Shown: positions 54,380-62,702 of the stretch, piece after piece
How the letters are laid out: each line of letters opens with the position of its first letter
Position numbering within the stretch: position 1 is the stretch's first letter
Source of the DNA: Saccharothrix sp. S26
GTDB taxonomy: Bacteria; Actinomycetota; Actinomycetes; Mycobacteriales; Pseudonocardiaceae
Assembly (NCBI RefSeq): GCF_021390395.1
Contig: NZ_JAJUWT010000004.1
Span: 1 to 64,000, forward strand
Length of the DNA: 64,000 nucleotides
Reading direction: 5' to 3'
Notes under the pieces: generated by a model
Seen by the model: only the letters and a program-made list of their open reading frames with translations
What the model was told of the DNA's origin: nothing
The model's database searches: none
Program-made: the position numbers and the translations under genes

Positions 54380-55672
54380 ATGGCAAGTCACAGAGCGGTG
54401 CTCGCGGTGCTCTCCGCGGTGGCGCTGGCGGCGGTCGCGTGCCGCGGCGGCGACGGCGCGGCGCCGCAGGAGGGCAAGGGCGGCATCAAGGTCGACTTCG
54501 GCGTGACCGCCGAGCCGTGCCCGGACACCGGTCACAGTGACCGGGGCTGCATCTACCTCGGGTCGATCTCGGACCTGACCGAAGGGCCGTTCAAGACGCT
54601 CGCGGTGCCGATCACGGAGTCGCAGAAGGCGTTCTGGAAGCGCGTCAACGACCAGGGAGGCATCGGCGGCTACGACGTCGACGTCACCACCCACGTCAAG
54701 GACAACAAGTACAACCCGCAGATCCACAACCAGGTGTACCAGGAGATGAAGGGCAAGGTCCTGGCGCTGGCGCAGACCCTGGGTTCGCCGACGACCGCGG
54801 CGATCCTGCCCGACCTGGAGAGCACGCAGATGGTGAGCGTGCCCGCGTCGTGGACGTCGCTGTGGGGCGTGGAGGAGGTCGTGCTGGAGTCCGGCGCGAA
54901 CTACTGCATCGAGTCGATGAACTCCGTCGACTACGCGGTGGACGAGCTGGGCGCGAAGAGCGTGATGGCCGTGCACCTTCCGGGTGACTACGGCGACGAC
55001 GCGGCGGCGGGCGCGAAGATCGCGGCGCAGAAGCGCGGGGTGACGTTCACCAGCGCGGTCACCCAGACCGGCCAGGACAACCAGGGCGGCGCGATCGACG
55101 CGGTGCTGGCGAACAAGCCGGACGTGGTCGTGCTGACCACCGGGCCGACCGACGCGGCGGTGATCATCGGCCAGACGGCGGCCCGCGGGTTCAAGGGCAA
55201 GTTCATCGGCACGTCGCCGACGTGGAACCAGGGCCTGATGCAGAGCCCGGCCGCGCCCGCGATCAAGGCGCTGTACCTGCAGTCCGCGCCGTGGAAGTCG
55301 TGGGCCACGGACTCGCCGGGCCACAAGGCGCTGCGCGAAGCGCTGCCGAGCGTGACGCCGAACGACGGCTACACGGCCGGCTGGGTGTGGTCGTACCCCT
55401 TGAAGGCGGCGTTGCAGAAGGCGGCCGAGAACAAGGACCTGACCCGGGCCGGGGTGCTGGCGGCCGTGCGCGAGCTCAAGTCCGTCGACTACGAGGGCAT
55501 GCTGCCCGAGGGCGCGGGCAACTTCGCGGGCAACGCCAACGACGCCGCGTTCCGGCAGACGTTGATCTACAAGCCGGACGAGCAGGCGGCGACGGGCGTC
55601 GGCCTGGTGGAGGACTTCTTCACCGGTCCGACGGCGAAGGACTTCAAGTTCGAGAAGCCCTGCTACGCCTGA
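54380..55672 (+). CDS. ABC substrate-binding lipoprotein (LivK/periplasmic-binding type 1)
   Basis: 430 aa. Lipoprotein signal with hydrophobic core and lipobox AVAC (Cys ~22), then a Gly/Asp-rich linker. Binding-protein type 1 fold: YLGSISDLTEGPFKTLAVPIT, VNDQGGIGGYDVDV, AVHLPGDYGDDAAAGAKIA. Ends KPCYA. ATG 54380 is preferred over GTG 54371 because it sits nine bases after GAAAGGG. It is the receptor for the Liv-like transporter, ending the operon before a strong hairpin. Confidence 0.92.
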   Translation: MASHRAVLAVLSAVALAAVACRGGDGAAPQEGKGGIKVDFGVTAEPCPDTGHSDRGCIYLGSISDLTEGPFKTLAVPITESQKAFWKRVNDQGGIGGYDVDVTTHVKDNKYNPQIHNQVYQEMKGKVLALAQTLGSPTTAAILPDLESTQMVSVPASWTSLWGVEEVVLESGANYCIESMNSVDYAVDELGAKSVMAVHLPGDYGDDAAAGAKIAAQKRGVTFTSAVTQTGQDNQGGAIDAVLANKPDVVVLTTGPTDAAVIIGQTAARGFKGKFIGTSPTWNQGLMQSPAAPAIKALYLQSAPWKSWATDSPGHKALREALPSVTPNDGYTAGWVWSYPLKAALQKAAENKDLTRAGVLAAVRELKSVDYEGMLPEGAGNFAGNANDAAFRQTLIYKPDEQAATGVGLVEDFFTGPTAKDFKFEKPCYA

Positions 55673-55678
55673 CCCACC

Positions 55679-55715
55679 CGGTCGGCCCGACGGCACGCCA
55701 CCGCCGGGCCGACCG
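55679..55715 (+). terminator. Terminator of the Liv operon
   Basis: CGGTCGGCCCG (55679-55689) pairs with CGGGCCGACCG (55705-55715), 11 bp, loop 15 bases; outer CCACCCG/CGGGTGG (55674-55680, 55721-55727) can extend or compete with it. Confidence 0.75.
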
Positions 55716-55748
55716 TTCAACGGGTGGTGAGGGCGGGGATGGTGTTCG

Positions 55749-58700
55749 ATGCTCCCCATGTCCACACCGTCCGCCGCGTTACCGGATCCCGCCGCGTCGA
55801 GGGCAGTGCTGATCGCTGCCCGGTACCGGCTCCAGCGGGGGCAGCCGAAGATCGCCGCAGGCGCGCGCGAGCTGGCTCTGCTGCTGCGTGACGGGAGGCT
55901 GTGGGGACTTCCCGCGGCGAACTGCACGCTGCTGGAGGATCCCGGCACCGCGGCCGAGGTCGTGCGGGCGATCGAGTCGGCCGCGGCCGCGGTGGGCGAC
56001 GCCGGTCGCCTGCTGGTCTACTTCACCGGCCACGGTTACCGGGACGACCACGGGGTGCTCTACCTAGGCATGAGGGACACCGACCCCGGTGACCTGCGAT
56101 CATCGGCTCTGCGGTTCGACTCGACGGGGCTGCCGATGTCCGACGACGACATCGTCATCCTCGACTGCTCCTACGCGGTGCCCGCACGGCGGCCGGCGAC
56201 CCGCAGTGGCGGGACGATCCTGGGCGCGACGGGTCACGACCGCCGGGTGGCGACCTTCACCGACGGCTCCCCCGACACGGCTTTCACCGACGCCCTGCTC
56301 GACGTGCTGCGCCGTGGTGTCGTCGGTGGAGGCAGGTTCCTCGACATCGGGACGATCCACCTCGCGATCCGCGAGAAGTTGGCCAACCGCCCGGTCCCGT
56401 CGCCGAGCCTGCACGTGGGGAGCGACCGGGGCGTGCGCCCGGTCGTGCGCAACCTCGCCGCCACCAGGCCGGACCCGACGTCCGACGACGCCTTCCGGCG
56501 CTTCGACGAGCTGGATCCCTTCGAACTCGGCGTGCGCCACGGGAGCCCCGGTGAGGTGCTGTCGCAGTACATGCCGCGTGAGTCGGACAAGCGACTGCGA
56601 GACCTCTTCGAGCGATCGCGTGCCGCGGTGGTCGTCGGCGACAGCGGGACCGGGAAGACCCGTGCCGCCTGGGAGGCCATCCACGTCCGCAGGCCGGACT
56701 GGCGGTTGTGGAGGCCCGGATCGCTGTCGGAGCTGCTCGACCGGGGCGGCAAGTCGATGCCGGCGCGCACGGTGGTCTGGCTCGACGACCTCGACCGCTT
56801 CCTGGGGGACCTCGGTGACGCGACGGTGCTCGCCCGCGCTCTGGCCGACCTGGTGTCCGGCGTCGGCTCCGAAGAGGTCATGGTCGTCGCCACAGCGGAC
56901 ACGACGACCTGGCATCGCGTGCTGGAGGCGGCTCCCCCGGCGACGAAGGAGCTCCTGCGCGAAGTCGGCGTCCTGCGCTTAGGGCCCTTTCCCGCCGGCG
57001 TCGAGGCCGGAACCGGACCGCTGGTGGACTGGCAGGTCGAGATCCGCGGGTACGGTGACCGGCCGCCCGTGACGGACCTGTTGCGGCGGCACGCCGTGAT
57101 CGGGGCGCTGGCCGACCTGATCGCCCCGTCGGCGCCCATGGGCGACCACGACCGGTCCGGGCCCACGGTGATCGCGCTGGACGGGCCGTGGGGCATCGGC
57201 AAGACCTCCCTGGTGGACCTGGTCGGCCAGGAGTTGGACCGGACGCCACGCCCCGCGATCCCCGCCGACCCGGTGCGACGGCTGCGCGCACGCGAAGCCG
57301 ACCGCGCGTTGAGCGGCCGGCGTGGTGCGCTGTGGGAGCCGACCCACATGGCGCGGGCCGACCCGGAGCAGGACCCACCGTTGATCAAGGCTCACTTCGA
57401 GCCCTGGGCGCACCAGACGAGCGAGCAGGTGTGGGCGGGGCTCACCACGACCATCCTGGACGCCGTCGAGAAGACGCTGCTGCCGCGTCCGGAGCCGGCC
57501 ACGGAGCGGTACTGGTTCCAGCGCAACCTCGACCGGGTGGACCGGATGCGGGTGCGGCGCGCGTTGCGCAAGGGTGTGCTGTCCCCGCTGCTGGCGGTGG
57601 CCGTGCTCGCCCTCGCGGTCCCGATCGTCGCCCAACTGGCCCGGTCGGCCGACACCTACCGGTTGGCCTGGATGGACATCGCGGGCTCCAACATCGCGGT
57701 GCTCATCGCGGTGTCCGTGTTCCTTGCGGCGGTCGGGCACTCGGCCTGGCGGTACCTCACCCGGCCCGCGGCCGACTTCCTGCCGGCCGACCTGTTCGTG
57801 GGTCCGGTGCCGAGCGGGACGTCCGACGAGGCGTTGCGCGACCCGTACCACAACGCCCGCTCCGGTTACCTCTACCTCGCCCAGCACGACGTCTTCGCGG
57901 TGTTGGAGGACGTGCGGGCCAGTGGGCACCACATGGTGGTGTTCGTGGACGACCTCGACCGGTGCACGCCCAGCGCGACGGCCGTGGTGTTCGAGGCGGT
58001 CAACCTGTTCGTGACCCGAACCTTCCCGGTCACCCGGTTCGTGCTGTGCCTGGACACGTCGGCGGTTGCGGCGCACCTCGACGAGGTCTACCCGAAGCTG
58101 AAGAAGACGGCGCTGCACGGCGACGACCCGAGCTCCGGCTGGAGCTTCCTGCGCAAGCTGATCCAGCTGCCGGTGCCCCTCCCGCCGGTCACGGCTGACC
58201 GCGTGCCCGACCTGCTGGTCGGTCTCCTCGGCGAGCCGAGGGGACCGGACCTCCCGCGGGGGGACTTCCGCGCGGACCCGACGACCGCGGAGGTGGACCA
58301 GGCTCCGCCGATCCGGGAAGAGGCGCCGAGCCGGGAGCCCGAACCGATGCCGACGCCCGAGGTCGACGCCGCGGTGGGCAACATCGAGCACGACGAGGGG
58401 GTGCTGGAACGGATGTCCGAACGCCTGCGCGAGCAACCGTCGCTGTCGGTGCGCGAGGCCAAGCGGATGCTCACGATCTGGCAGTACTACATCAGGGTGC
58501 TCATCCGGCTCGGACACCGGGAAGGGCTGGCGGCACGGGCCCGGCACCTGGTCGTCCTGGCCGAGATCATCGCCCGGTGGCCCGCTTCGCAACGGGCACT
58601 GGGCCGCCGCACGGCCGGCCGACACGGGCTCCAGCTCCTCGCCGAGGCCGCCCACGACGACTGGGCGTGGCTGCGGGCCCTGCGCCACCTCGACCTGCAC

Positions 58701-58796
58701 GGCGCCGAACACCGCGACTGCGCCGCCGGTGTCCGCGACCTCCTGCTCAGGTACGACGGCGGGCAGGTCGCCGACCTGGCCGCCGAGCTGACCTAG
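55749..58796 (+). CDS. Caspase-like / P-loop / KAP NTPase fusion protein
   Basis: 1015 aa. Residues ~15-235 form a caspase-family (C14) domain: His95 in VYFTGHGYRD and Cys140 in IVILDCSYA, preceded by RAVLIAARYR. Residues ~240-420 carry a first P-loop, GDSGTGKT (297-304), with Walker B-like VVWLDDLDRF (342-351). Residues ~440-900 are a KAP-type NTPase: GPWGIGKTS (479-487), two membrane helices between the Walker motifs (~611-633 and ~648-668, typical of KAP), Walker B VVFVDDLDRCTPSATA (~731-745) and RKLIQLPVPLPPV. The C-terminal ~110 residues are helical. KAP NTPases with membrane anchors are frequent in bacterial immune and conflict systems; here the caspase would be the effector. ATG 55758 is an alternative start. 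Confidence 0.9.
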   Translation: MLPMSTPSAALPDPAASRAVLIAARYRLQRGQPKIAAGARELALLLRDGRLWGLPAANCTLLEDPGTAAEVVRAIESAAAAVGDAGRLLVYFTGHGYRDDHGVLYLGMRDTDPGDLRSSALRFDSTGLPMSDDDIVILDCSYAVPARRPATRSGGTILGATGHDRRVATFTDGSPDTAFTDALLDVLRRGVVGGGRFLDIGTIHLAIREKLANRPVPSPSLHVGSDRGVRPVVRNLAATRPDPTSDDAFRRFDELDPFELGVRHGSPGEVLSQYMPRESDKRLRDLFERSRAAVVVGDSGTGKTRAAWEAIHVRRPDWRLWRPGSLSELLDRGGKSMPARTVVWLDDLDRFLGDLGDATVLARALADLVSGVGSEEVMVVATADTTTWHRVLEAAPPATKELLREVGVLRLGPFPAGVEAGTGPLVDWQVEIRGYGDRPPVTDLLRRHAVIGALADLIAPSAPMGDHDRSGPTVIALDGPWGIGKTSLVDLVGQELDRTPRPAIPADPVRRLRAREADRALSGRRGALWEPTHMARADPEQDPPLIKAHFEPWAHQTSEQVWAGLTTTILDAVEKTLLPRPEPATERYWFQRNLDRVDRMRVRRALRKGVLSPLLAVAVLALAVPIVAQLARSADTYRLAWMDIAGSNIAVLIAVSVFLAAVGHSAWRYLTRPAADFLPADLFVGPVPSGTSDEALRDPYHNARSGYLYLAQHDVFAVLEDVRASGHHMVVFVDDLDRCTPSATAVVFEAVNLFVTRTFPVTRFVLCLDTSAVAAHLDEVYPKLKKTALHGDDPSSGWSFLRKLIQLPVPLPPVTADRVPDLLVGLLGEPRGPDLPRGDFRADPTTAEVDQAPPIREEAPSREPEPMPTPEVDAAVGNIEHDEGVLERMSERLREQPSLSVREAKRMLTIWQYYIRVLIRLGHREGLAARARHLVVLAEIIARWPASQRALGRRTAGRHGLQLLAEAAHDDWAWLRALRHLDLHGAEHRDCAAGVRDLLLRYDGGQVADLAAELT

Positions 58797-59026
58797 ACCT
58801 CAGGACGGGGGTCGGCCCGGACGGCCACGCGTTCCGGTCCCGGGCAGCGGCTCGGGTCGCCGGTCGGTGGTTCGACGCCGATGGCCAGCCGCCGGACGCC
58901 GGTGACGGGGACGCCGACCGGGTGCGGGGTGGGGCCGGTGTTCGGCAGCTCGGCGGCGCGCTGGTCGATCAATGAATCGTCCGCGATGGCGACCCGAGCG
59001 GTGAAGCGGGCGTATTCGCCGTCCAC
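58793..59026 (-). CDS. Possible small protein or gene remnant
   Basis: 77 aa from GTG 59026. Third codon positions are ~85-90% G/C, which suggests real or recently real coding sequence, but no ribosome binding site is visible. The sequence (VDGEYARFTARVAIADDSLID, then VPVTGVRRLAIGVEPPTGDPSR) matches no family I know and has no membrane helix. It converges on the caspase-KAP gene with a four-base overlap and is followed upstream by non-coding DNA, so it may be the C-terminal remnant of a longer gene. Confidence 0.4.
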   Translation of the reverse strand: MDGEYARFTARVAIADDSLIDQRAAELPNTGPTPHPVGVPVTGVRRLAIGVEPPTGDPSRCPGPERVAVRADPRPEV

Positions 59027-59212
59027 TGCGAACGTGAGTTGTGCCGCGGTGCACCACGCGTCGGTGGATGTATTTGGTGTGCGTCAGACCGCGCACGGGA
59101 GCGACGGCGCTGGGGAAATGTGTGCTCCCTGCCCGCACGGGCACCCGGCGCTGCCCCAAGGTCCGCCGGTGAGCCGCTGGTCGTGGGCACGGCGCGGGGC
59201 CAGGGTGGGTGC
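58797..59212. other. Decayed region between caspase-KAP and the DUF4255 fragment
   Basis: Apart from the small minus-strand frame above, bases 59027-59212 have mixed codon bias and no supported start site. Lower GC stretches (TGGATGTATTTGGTGTGCG) point to non-coding or foreign DNA. Confidence 0.45.
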
Positions 59213-59530
59213 GTGATCCACGAGGTCGACGAGGCGTTGAGGCGGTTGGTCCGGGACGACGCGTTGCGCGGCACGGACGTCGAGGTGGCGTTCGACGCGC
59301 CCACGAAGGACTGGGCGGCCCGGCGCAACGCGCCCACCGTCGACGTCTACCTCTACGACATCCGCGAGGACCTCCGCCGCCGGCTGCCAGAACCCGGGTG
59401 GGAAGGGCAACTGCCGCCCGTCGGTGTCGTTCGCCGGCCGGGCCGTCTGACCGCCCGCCTCAGATCAGGCCCTCGCGCAACGCGAACGCCACGGCGTGCG
59501 CGCGGTTGCGCAGCTGGAACCGGTTGGTGA
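59213..59530 (+). pseudogene. Truncated DUF4255 (Pvc16-type) gene
   Basis: GTG 59213 opens VIHEVDEALRRLVRDDALRG, followed by VEVAFDAPTKDWAARRNAPT and VDVYLYDIREDLRRR, the N-terminal signature of DUF4255 proteins from phage-tail-like contractile injection clusters (normally ~190-220 aa). After residue ~57 (base 59383) similarity stops and the frame continues with unrelated Arg/Pro-rich residues into the antisense of the next gene. It looks like a deletion or recombination remnant; no other injection-system genes are in the window. Confidence 0.75.
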
Positions 59531-60086
59531 TGTCGTGCAGGATCGACTTGACCGTGCGCTGCGAGTAGCACAGCTTCTCGGCGATCTCGCGGGTCTCGAA
59601 GCCGTCCGCGACCATGCGCAGCACCTCGGTCTCCCGGTCGGACATGCCGGCCATCGTCCAGCCGTTGGGGTGCAGCACGGTGCGCTGCAACCGCGACACC
59701 CGGTCCAGCAGCCGGCCGAGCAGGTCCGGCGGCAGCGCCCCCTGGCCCGCCGCGGTCGCCTTCACCAGGCGCACCAACGTGTCCGGGGTGGCGTCGCCGC
59801 GGCGGATCACCGCGGACACGCCGCCGCCGACCACGTCGAGCAGCTCGGGGTCGGCGATGTCGCCCGCGACCAGCACGATGCCCGCGCTGCCCGGCGCCTG
59901 GAGCCGGCGCAGCAACTGCCGCGCCTCGCCGTCGAGCCGGTCGAGCACGACCAGCGCCACCGGCGCGGGCTGGTCCGGCTCGACCAGCCGGATCTCGGGC
60001 CGCGACCGCAACGCCGCGGTCACCCCGGCCCTGGTGATGGAGTCCGTCGCGTGCAGGACGACCGCGATCTGGTGGTGTGCGTTCAT
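59460..60086 (-). CDS. LuxR-type regulator with degenerate receiver
   Basis: 208 aa. C-terminal LuxR HTH: MSDRETEVLRMVADGFETREIAEKLCYSQRTVKSILHDITNRF. The N-terminal ~120 residues follow the receiver outline (VVLHATDSITRAGVTAALR, VVLDRLDGEA, VSAVIRRGDA) but the acidic pair before the first helix is replaced by HATD and the conserved Lys by Arg, so phosphorylation by a kinase is doubtful. The next two genes upstream encode a canonical response regulator and kinase. ATG 60086. Confidence 0.88.
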   Translation of the reverse strand: MNAHHQIAVVLHATDSITRAGVTAALRSRPEIRLVEPDQPAPVALVVLDRLDGEARQLLRRLQAPGSAGIVLVAGDIADPELLDVVGGGVSAVIRRGDATPDTLVRLVKATAAGQGALPPDLLGRLLDRVSRLQRTVLHPNGWTMAGMSDRETEVLRMVADGFETREIAEKLCYSQRTVKSILHDITNRFQLRNRAHAVAFALREGLI

Positions 60087-60161
60087 CTCTGGCGCTCCCC
60101 GCCCTCTCCGGTGAACCCCCGGTGTGCCACCGCAATCGTGGCCGCCCGGCGCGTCCCGGCA

Positions 60162-60836
60162 CTACGGGCGGACCGTCCCGACGTGTCCCGGGTCTTCGCC
60201 CAGACCGGCCCGCTTGGCCCGGGACACGGCCTGCGCCCGGTCGGCCACGTGCAGCTTGCGCAGGATGTTCGACACGTGGTTGCGCACCGTCTTGGGGCTG
60301 AGCACCAACGACCGGGCGATCGCGGTGTTGCCCCGGCCGTCGGCCATCAGCCGCAGCACGTCCCGTTCCCGCGCGGTCAGCTCCGGGAACGCCTCCACCC
60401 GCTCACGCGGCGCGGTGCCGAAGTACGCCAGCAGCCGCACCGCGATAGCCGGGCTGAAGATCGCCTCGCCCTCGCCGACCGACCGCACCGCGCGCACGAT
60501 CTGCGTCGGCCGCGACGCCTTGAGCAGGTAGCCCAGCGCGCCCGCGCGCATCGCCGCGAACACCGACTCGTCGTCGTCGAACATGGTCAGCACCAGCACC
60601 TTGACGCCCGGGTCGCGCGCCACGATCCGCCGCGTCGCCTCGACACCGCCCAGGTCCGGCATGTTGAGGTCCATCACCACCACGTCCGGGTGCAGCACGG
60701 CGGCCATGGACACCGCCACCCCGCCGCCGGACGCCTCGCCGACCACCTCCGTGTCGGGCGCGGCCGCCAGCGCGGCGGCCAGGCCGTACCGGAACAGCGG
60801 GTGGTCGTCCACGACCAGCACCCGCAGCGCCGGCAT
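60162..60836 (-). CDS. NarL/LuxR response regulator
   Basis: 224 aa. Receiver with VLVVDDHPLFRYGL (acidic pair), VVVMDLNMPD (phospho-Asp), LVLTMFDDDE and GYLLKASRP (Lys). LuxR HTH LTARERDVLRLMADGRGNTAIARSLVLSPKTVRNHVSNILRKL. Starts six bases after the kinase stop, so the two form a two-component operon. Confidence 0.93.
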   Translation of the reverse strand: MPALRVLVVDDHPLFRYGLAAALAAAPDTEVVGEASGGGVAVSMAAVLHPDVVVMDLNMPDLGGVEATRRIVARDPGVKVLVLTMFDDDESVFAAMRAGALGYLLKASRPTQIVRAVRSVGEGEAIFSPAIAVRLLAYFGTAPRERVEAFPELTARERDVLRLMADGRGNTAIARSLVLSPKTVRNHVSNILRKLHVADRAQAVSRAKRAGLGEDPGHVGTVRP

Positions 60837-60842
60837 CCCGGC

Positions 60843-61478
60843 TCACACCCCGCCCGCGAGCGGCAGGTCCGCCGCGATCCTGGTGCCGCCCGCGGCGGCG
60901 TGCTCCACCCGCCACGTGCCGCCGACCTCGCGGGCCCGGTCGCGCATCGAGCCGAGCCCCACCCCGACGTCGCGGTCCCCGACCAGGCCCACGCCGTCGT
61001 CCACGACCTCGACGTGCAGGCAGCCGTCGAACCGCAACCGCACCGAGCAGTGCCGCGCGCCCGCGTGCCGCACCACGTTCGTCAACGCCTCGCAGATGAT
61101 CCGGTACGCCGCCACCTGCACGCACATCGGCAGCTCCGGCACGTCCGCGCACTGCACGTCCACCCGCACCGGGTGCCGGTCGGCCAACGAGGCCACGTGC
61201 GCCCGCACCGCGCCGGCCAGCCCCAGCCGCGTCAGCACCGCCGGGCGGGCACCGGACGCGAGCCGGCGGACGTCGGTGACCGCGGTGTGCACCTCTTCCT
61301 CCAGCCGCGCCAGCAGCGGACCCGCCGCCGCGGGGTCGTGCGCGGCGAGGTGCCTGGCCGCGCGCAGCCCGAGCGCGATCGCCGCCAGCGCCGGCCCGAG
61401 ACCGTCGTGCAGATCCCGCAGCAGCCGGCGCCTGGCCTCGTCGGCGGCGTCCTCGGGAACCAGGAACTCGCGGCGCAT
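60843..61478 (-). CDS. Soluble sensor histidine kinase (HisKA_3)
   Basis: 211 aa. Phospho-acceptor box RRLLRDLHDGLGPALAAIALGL (His in DLHDG), then HATPase: EALTNVVRHAGARHCSV, VVDDGVGLVGDRDVGVGLGSMRDRA and TRIAADLPL. There is no sensor domain or membrane helix, so input must come from an interacting partner or ligand in the cytoplasm. ATG 61478 has GGGGAGGG upstream; longer starts would add an unlikely basic tail. Confidence 0.9.
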   Translation of the reverse strand: MRREFLVPEDAADEARRRLLRDLHDGLGPALAAIALGLRAARHLAAHDPAAAGPLLARLEEEVHTAVTDVRRLASGARPAVLTRLGLAGAVRAHVASLADRHPVRVDVQCADVPELPMCVQVAAYRIICEALTNVVRHAGARHCSVRLRFDGCLHVEVVDDGVGLVGDRDVGVGLGSMRDRAREVGGTWRVEHAAAGGTRIAADLPLAGGV

Positions 61479-61693
61479 GTCCCCTCCCCCACTGGGTGAG
61501 CGCGCGGGCCGCCTCGCCGCGACACCGGGCCGCCTCGCCTGTATGGAGAGTCGTCGGACCATCACACGGCGTTTCAACTACCGGTCAGGTTCCCACGTTG
61601 GGGGGAATGGCTGCGGAGAGTGGTGAACGCTGAGACGTATCACCGCGCATCGAGCGCCCTCCATACGGGTATCGGACACCACGGGAGGGTGGA

Positions 61694-62698
61694 ATGGGGC
61701 AGACGAGTGGCCGGGCGGTCCTTCAGGTCCACCCGACCAGGCTGTGCAACCTGCGCTGCCTGCACTGCTACTCCAGTTCAGGCCCGGACGTGGCCGAGTC
61801 GATCCCCGTGTCCGTGCTGTCGGCCGTGGTGGAGGACGCGGCCGCGCTCGGCTACGACGTGCTCAACGTGTCCGGCGGCGAACCGTTCCTGTACCCGGAA
61901 CTGCCCGCCCTGCTGCGCGCGGCCCGTGCGGCCGGGATGCGGACGACCGTCACGACCAACGCCGTGGCGCTGACCCAGCGGCGGGTCGGGCTGGTGCGCG
62001 GGCTGGTCGACCTGGTGGCCGTGTCGCTGGACGGCGACCGCGGCACCCACGACCGGATCCGGGACCAGGAGGGGTGCTTCGACAAGGCCCTGGCCGGGAT
62101 CCGCAGGTTCACCGAGGTCGGCATCCCGGTCGGCGTGATCACCACCCTGACCCAGGGGAACGCGACCCAACTGGGTGATGTCGCGCTGGCCGCCGCCCAG
62201 TCGGGCGCCCTGCTGCTGCAAGTCCACCCGCTGGAGCCGGAAGGCGCGGCGAACCGGCTGATGGTCGGCGAGCGCCCGGACGCGGTGGAGCTGGCCTACG
62301 CGGCGGTGGAGCTGGGCCGCATCGCCGAGGAGCACGGCCTGGCCGTCCAGCTCGACGCCGTGCCGCGCACCATGCTGGCGCGCGAACCGGAGGCGTTCAT
62401 GGCCGCACCGGTCGACGACGACCAACCACTGGGCCGCTGGCTCACCCCGCTGGTGATCGAGGCGAACGGCGCGGCGGTCCCGGTCTCCTACGGCTTCGAC
62501 CGCCGCTACGGCCTGGGCAACATCCAGGACCGCCCACTGTCCGACCTGGCCCGCTACTGGGACGCGGCCCCGTTCCTGGCCCTGTGCCGAGCCACCTGGC
62601 AACGCCTGGTCGACGGCCGCACCGGCCCGCTGGTCCCGTGGTACGGCCACCTGGTCCGCGCGTCCCGAACCTCCCGCCCGGCCACGGCAGGTCGTTGA
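61694..62698 (+). CDS. Radical SAM protein
   Basis: 334 aa. 4Fe-4S motif CNLRCLHC in VHPTRLCNLRCLHCYSS (Cys at ~18, 22, 25), then NVSGGEPFLYPELPALL and TTVTTNAVAL and VAVSLDG. The C-terminal third lacks the Cys cluster of SPASM domains, so it carries one cluster only. Substrate unknown. ATG 61694 follows GGGAGGG. It diverges from the two-component operon and no peptide or cofactor gene is adjacent, so a RiPP maturase role is not supported by the neighbours. Confidence 0.88.
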   Translation: MGQTSGRAVLQVHPTRLCNLRCLHCYSSSGPDVAESIPVSVLSAVVEDAAALGYDVLNVSGGEPFLYPELPALLRAARAAGMRTTVTTNAVALTQRRVGLVRGLVDLVAVSLDGDRGTHDRIRDQEGCFDKALAGIRRFTEVGIPVGVITTLTQGNATQLGDVALAAAQSGALLLQVHPLEPEGAANRLMVGERPDAVELAYAAVELGRIAEEHGLAVQLDAVPRTMLAREPEAFMAAPVDDDQPLGRWLTPLVIEANGAAVPVSYGFDRRYGLGNIQDRPLSDLARYWDAAPFLALCRATWQRLVDGRTGPLVPWYGHLVRASRTSRPATAGR

Positions 62699-62702
62699 GC
62701 GG

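Noticed and set aside
59213..59530. Intact small DUF4255-type protein
   Set aside because: Only the first ~57 residues fit the family; the rest is antisense-like sequence overlapping the next gene.
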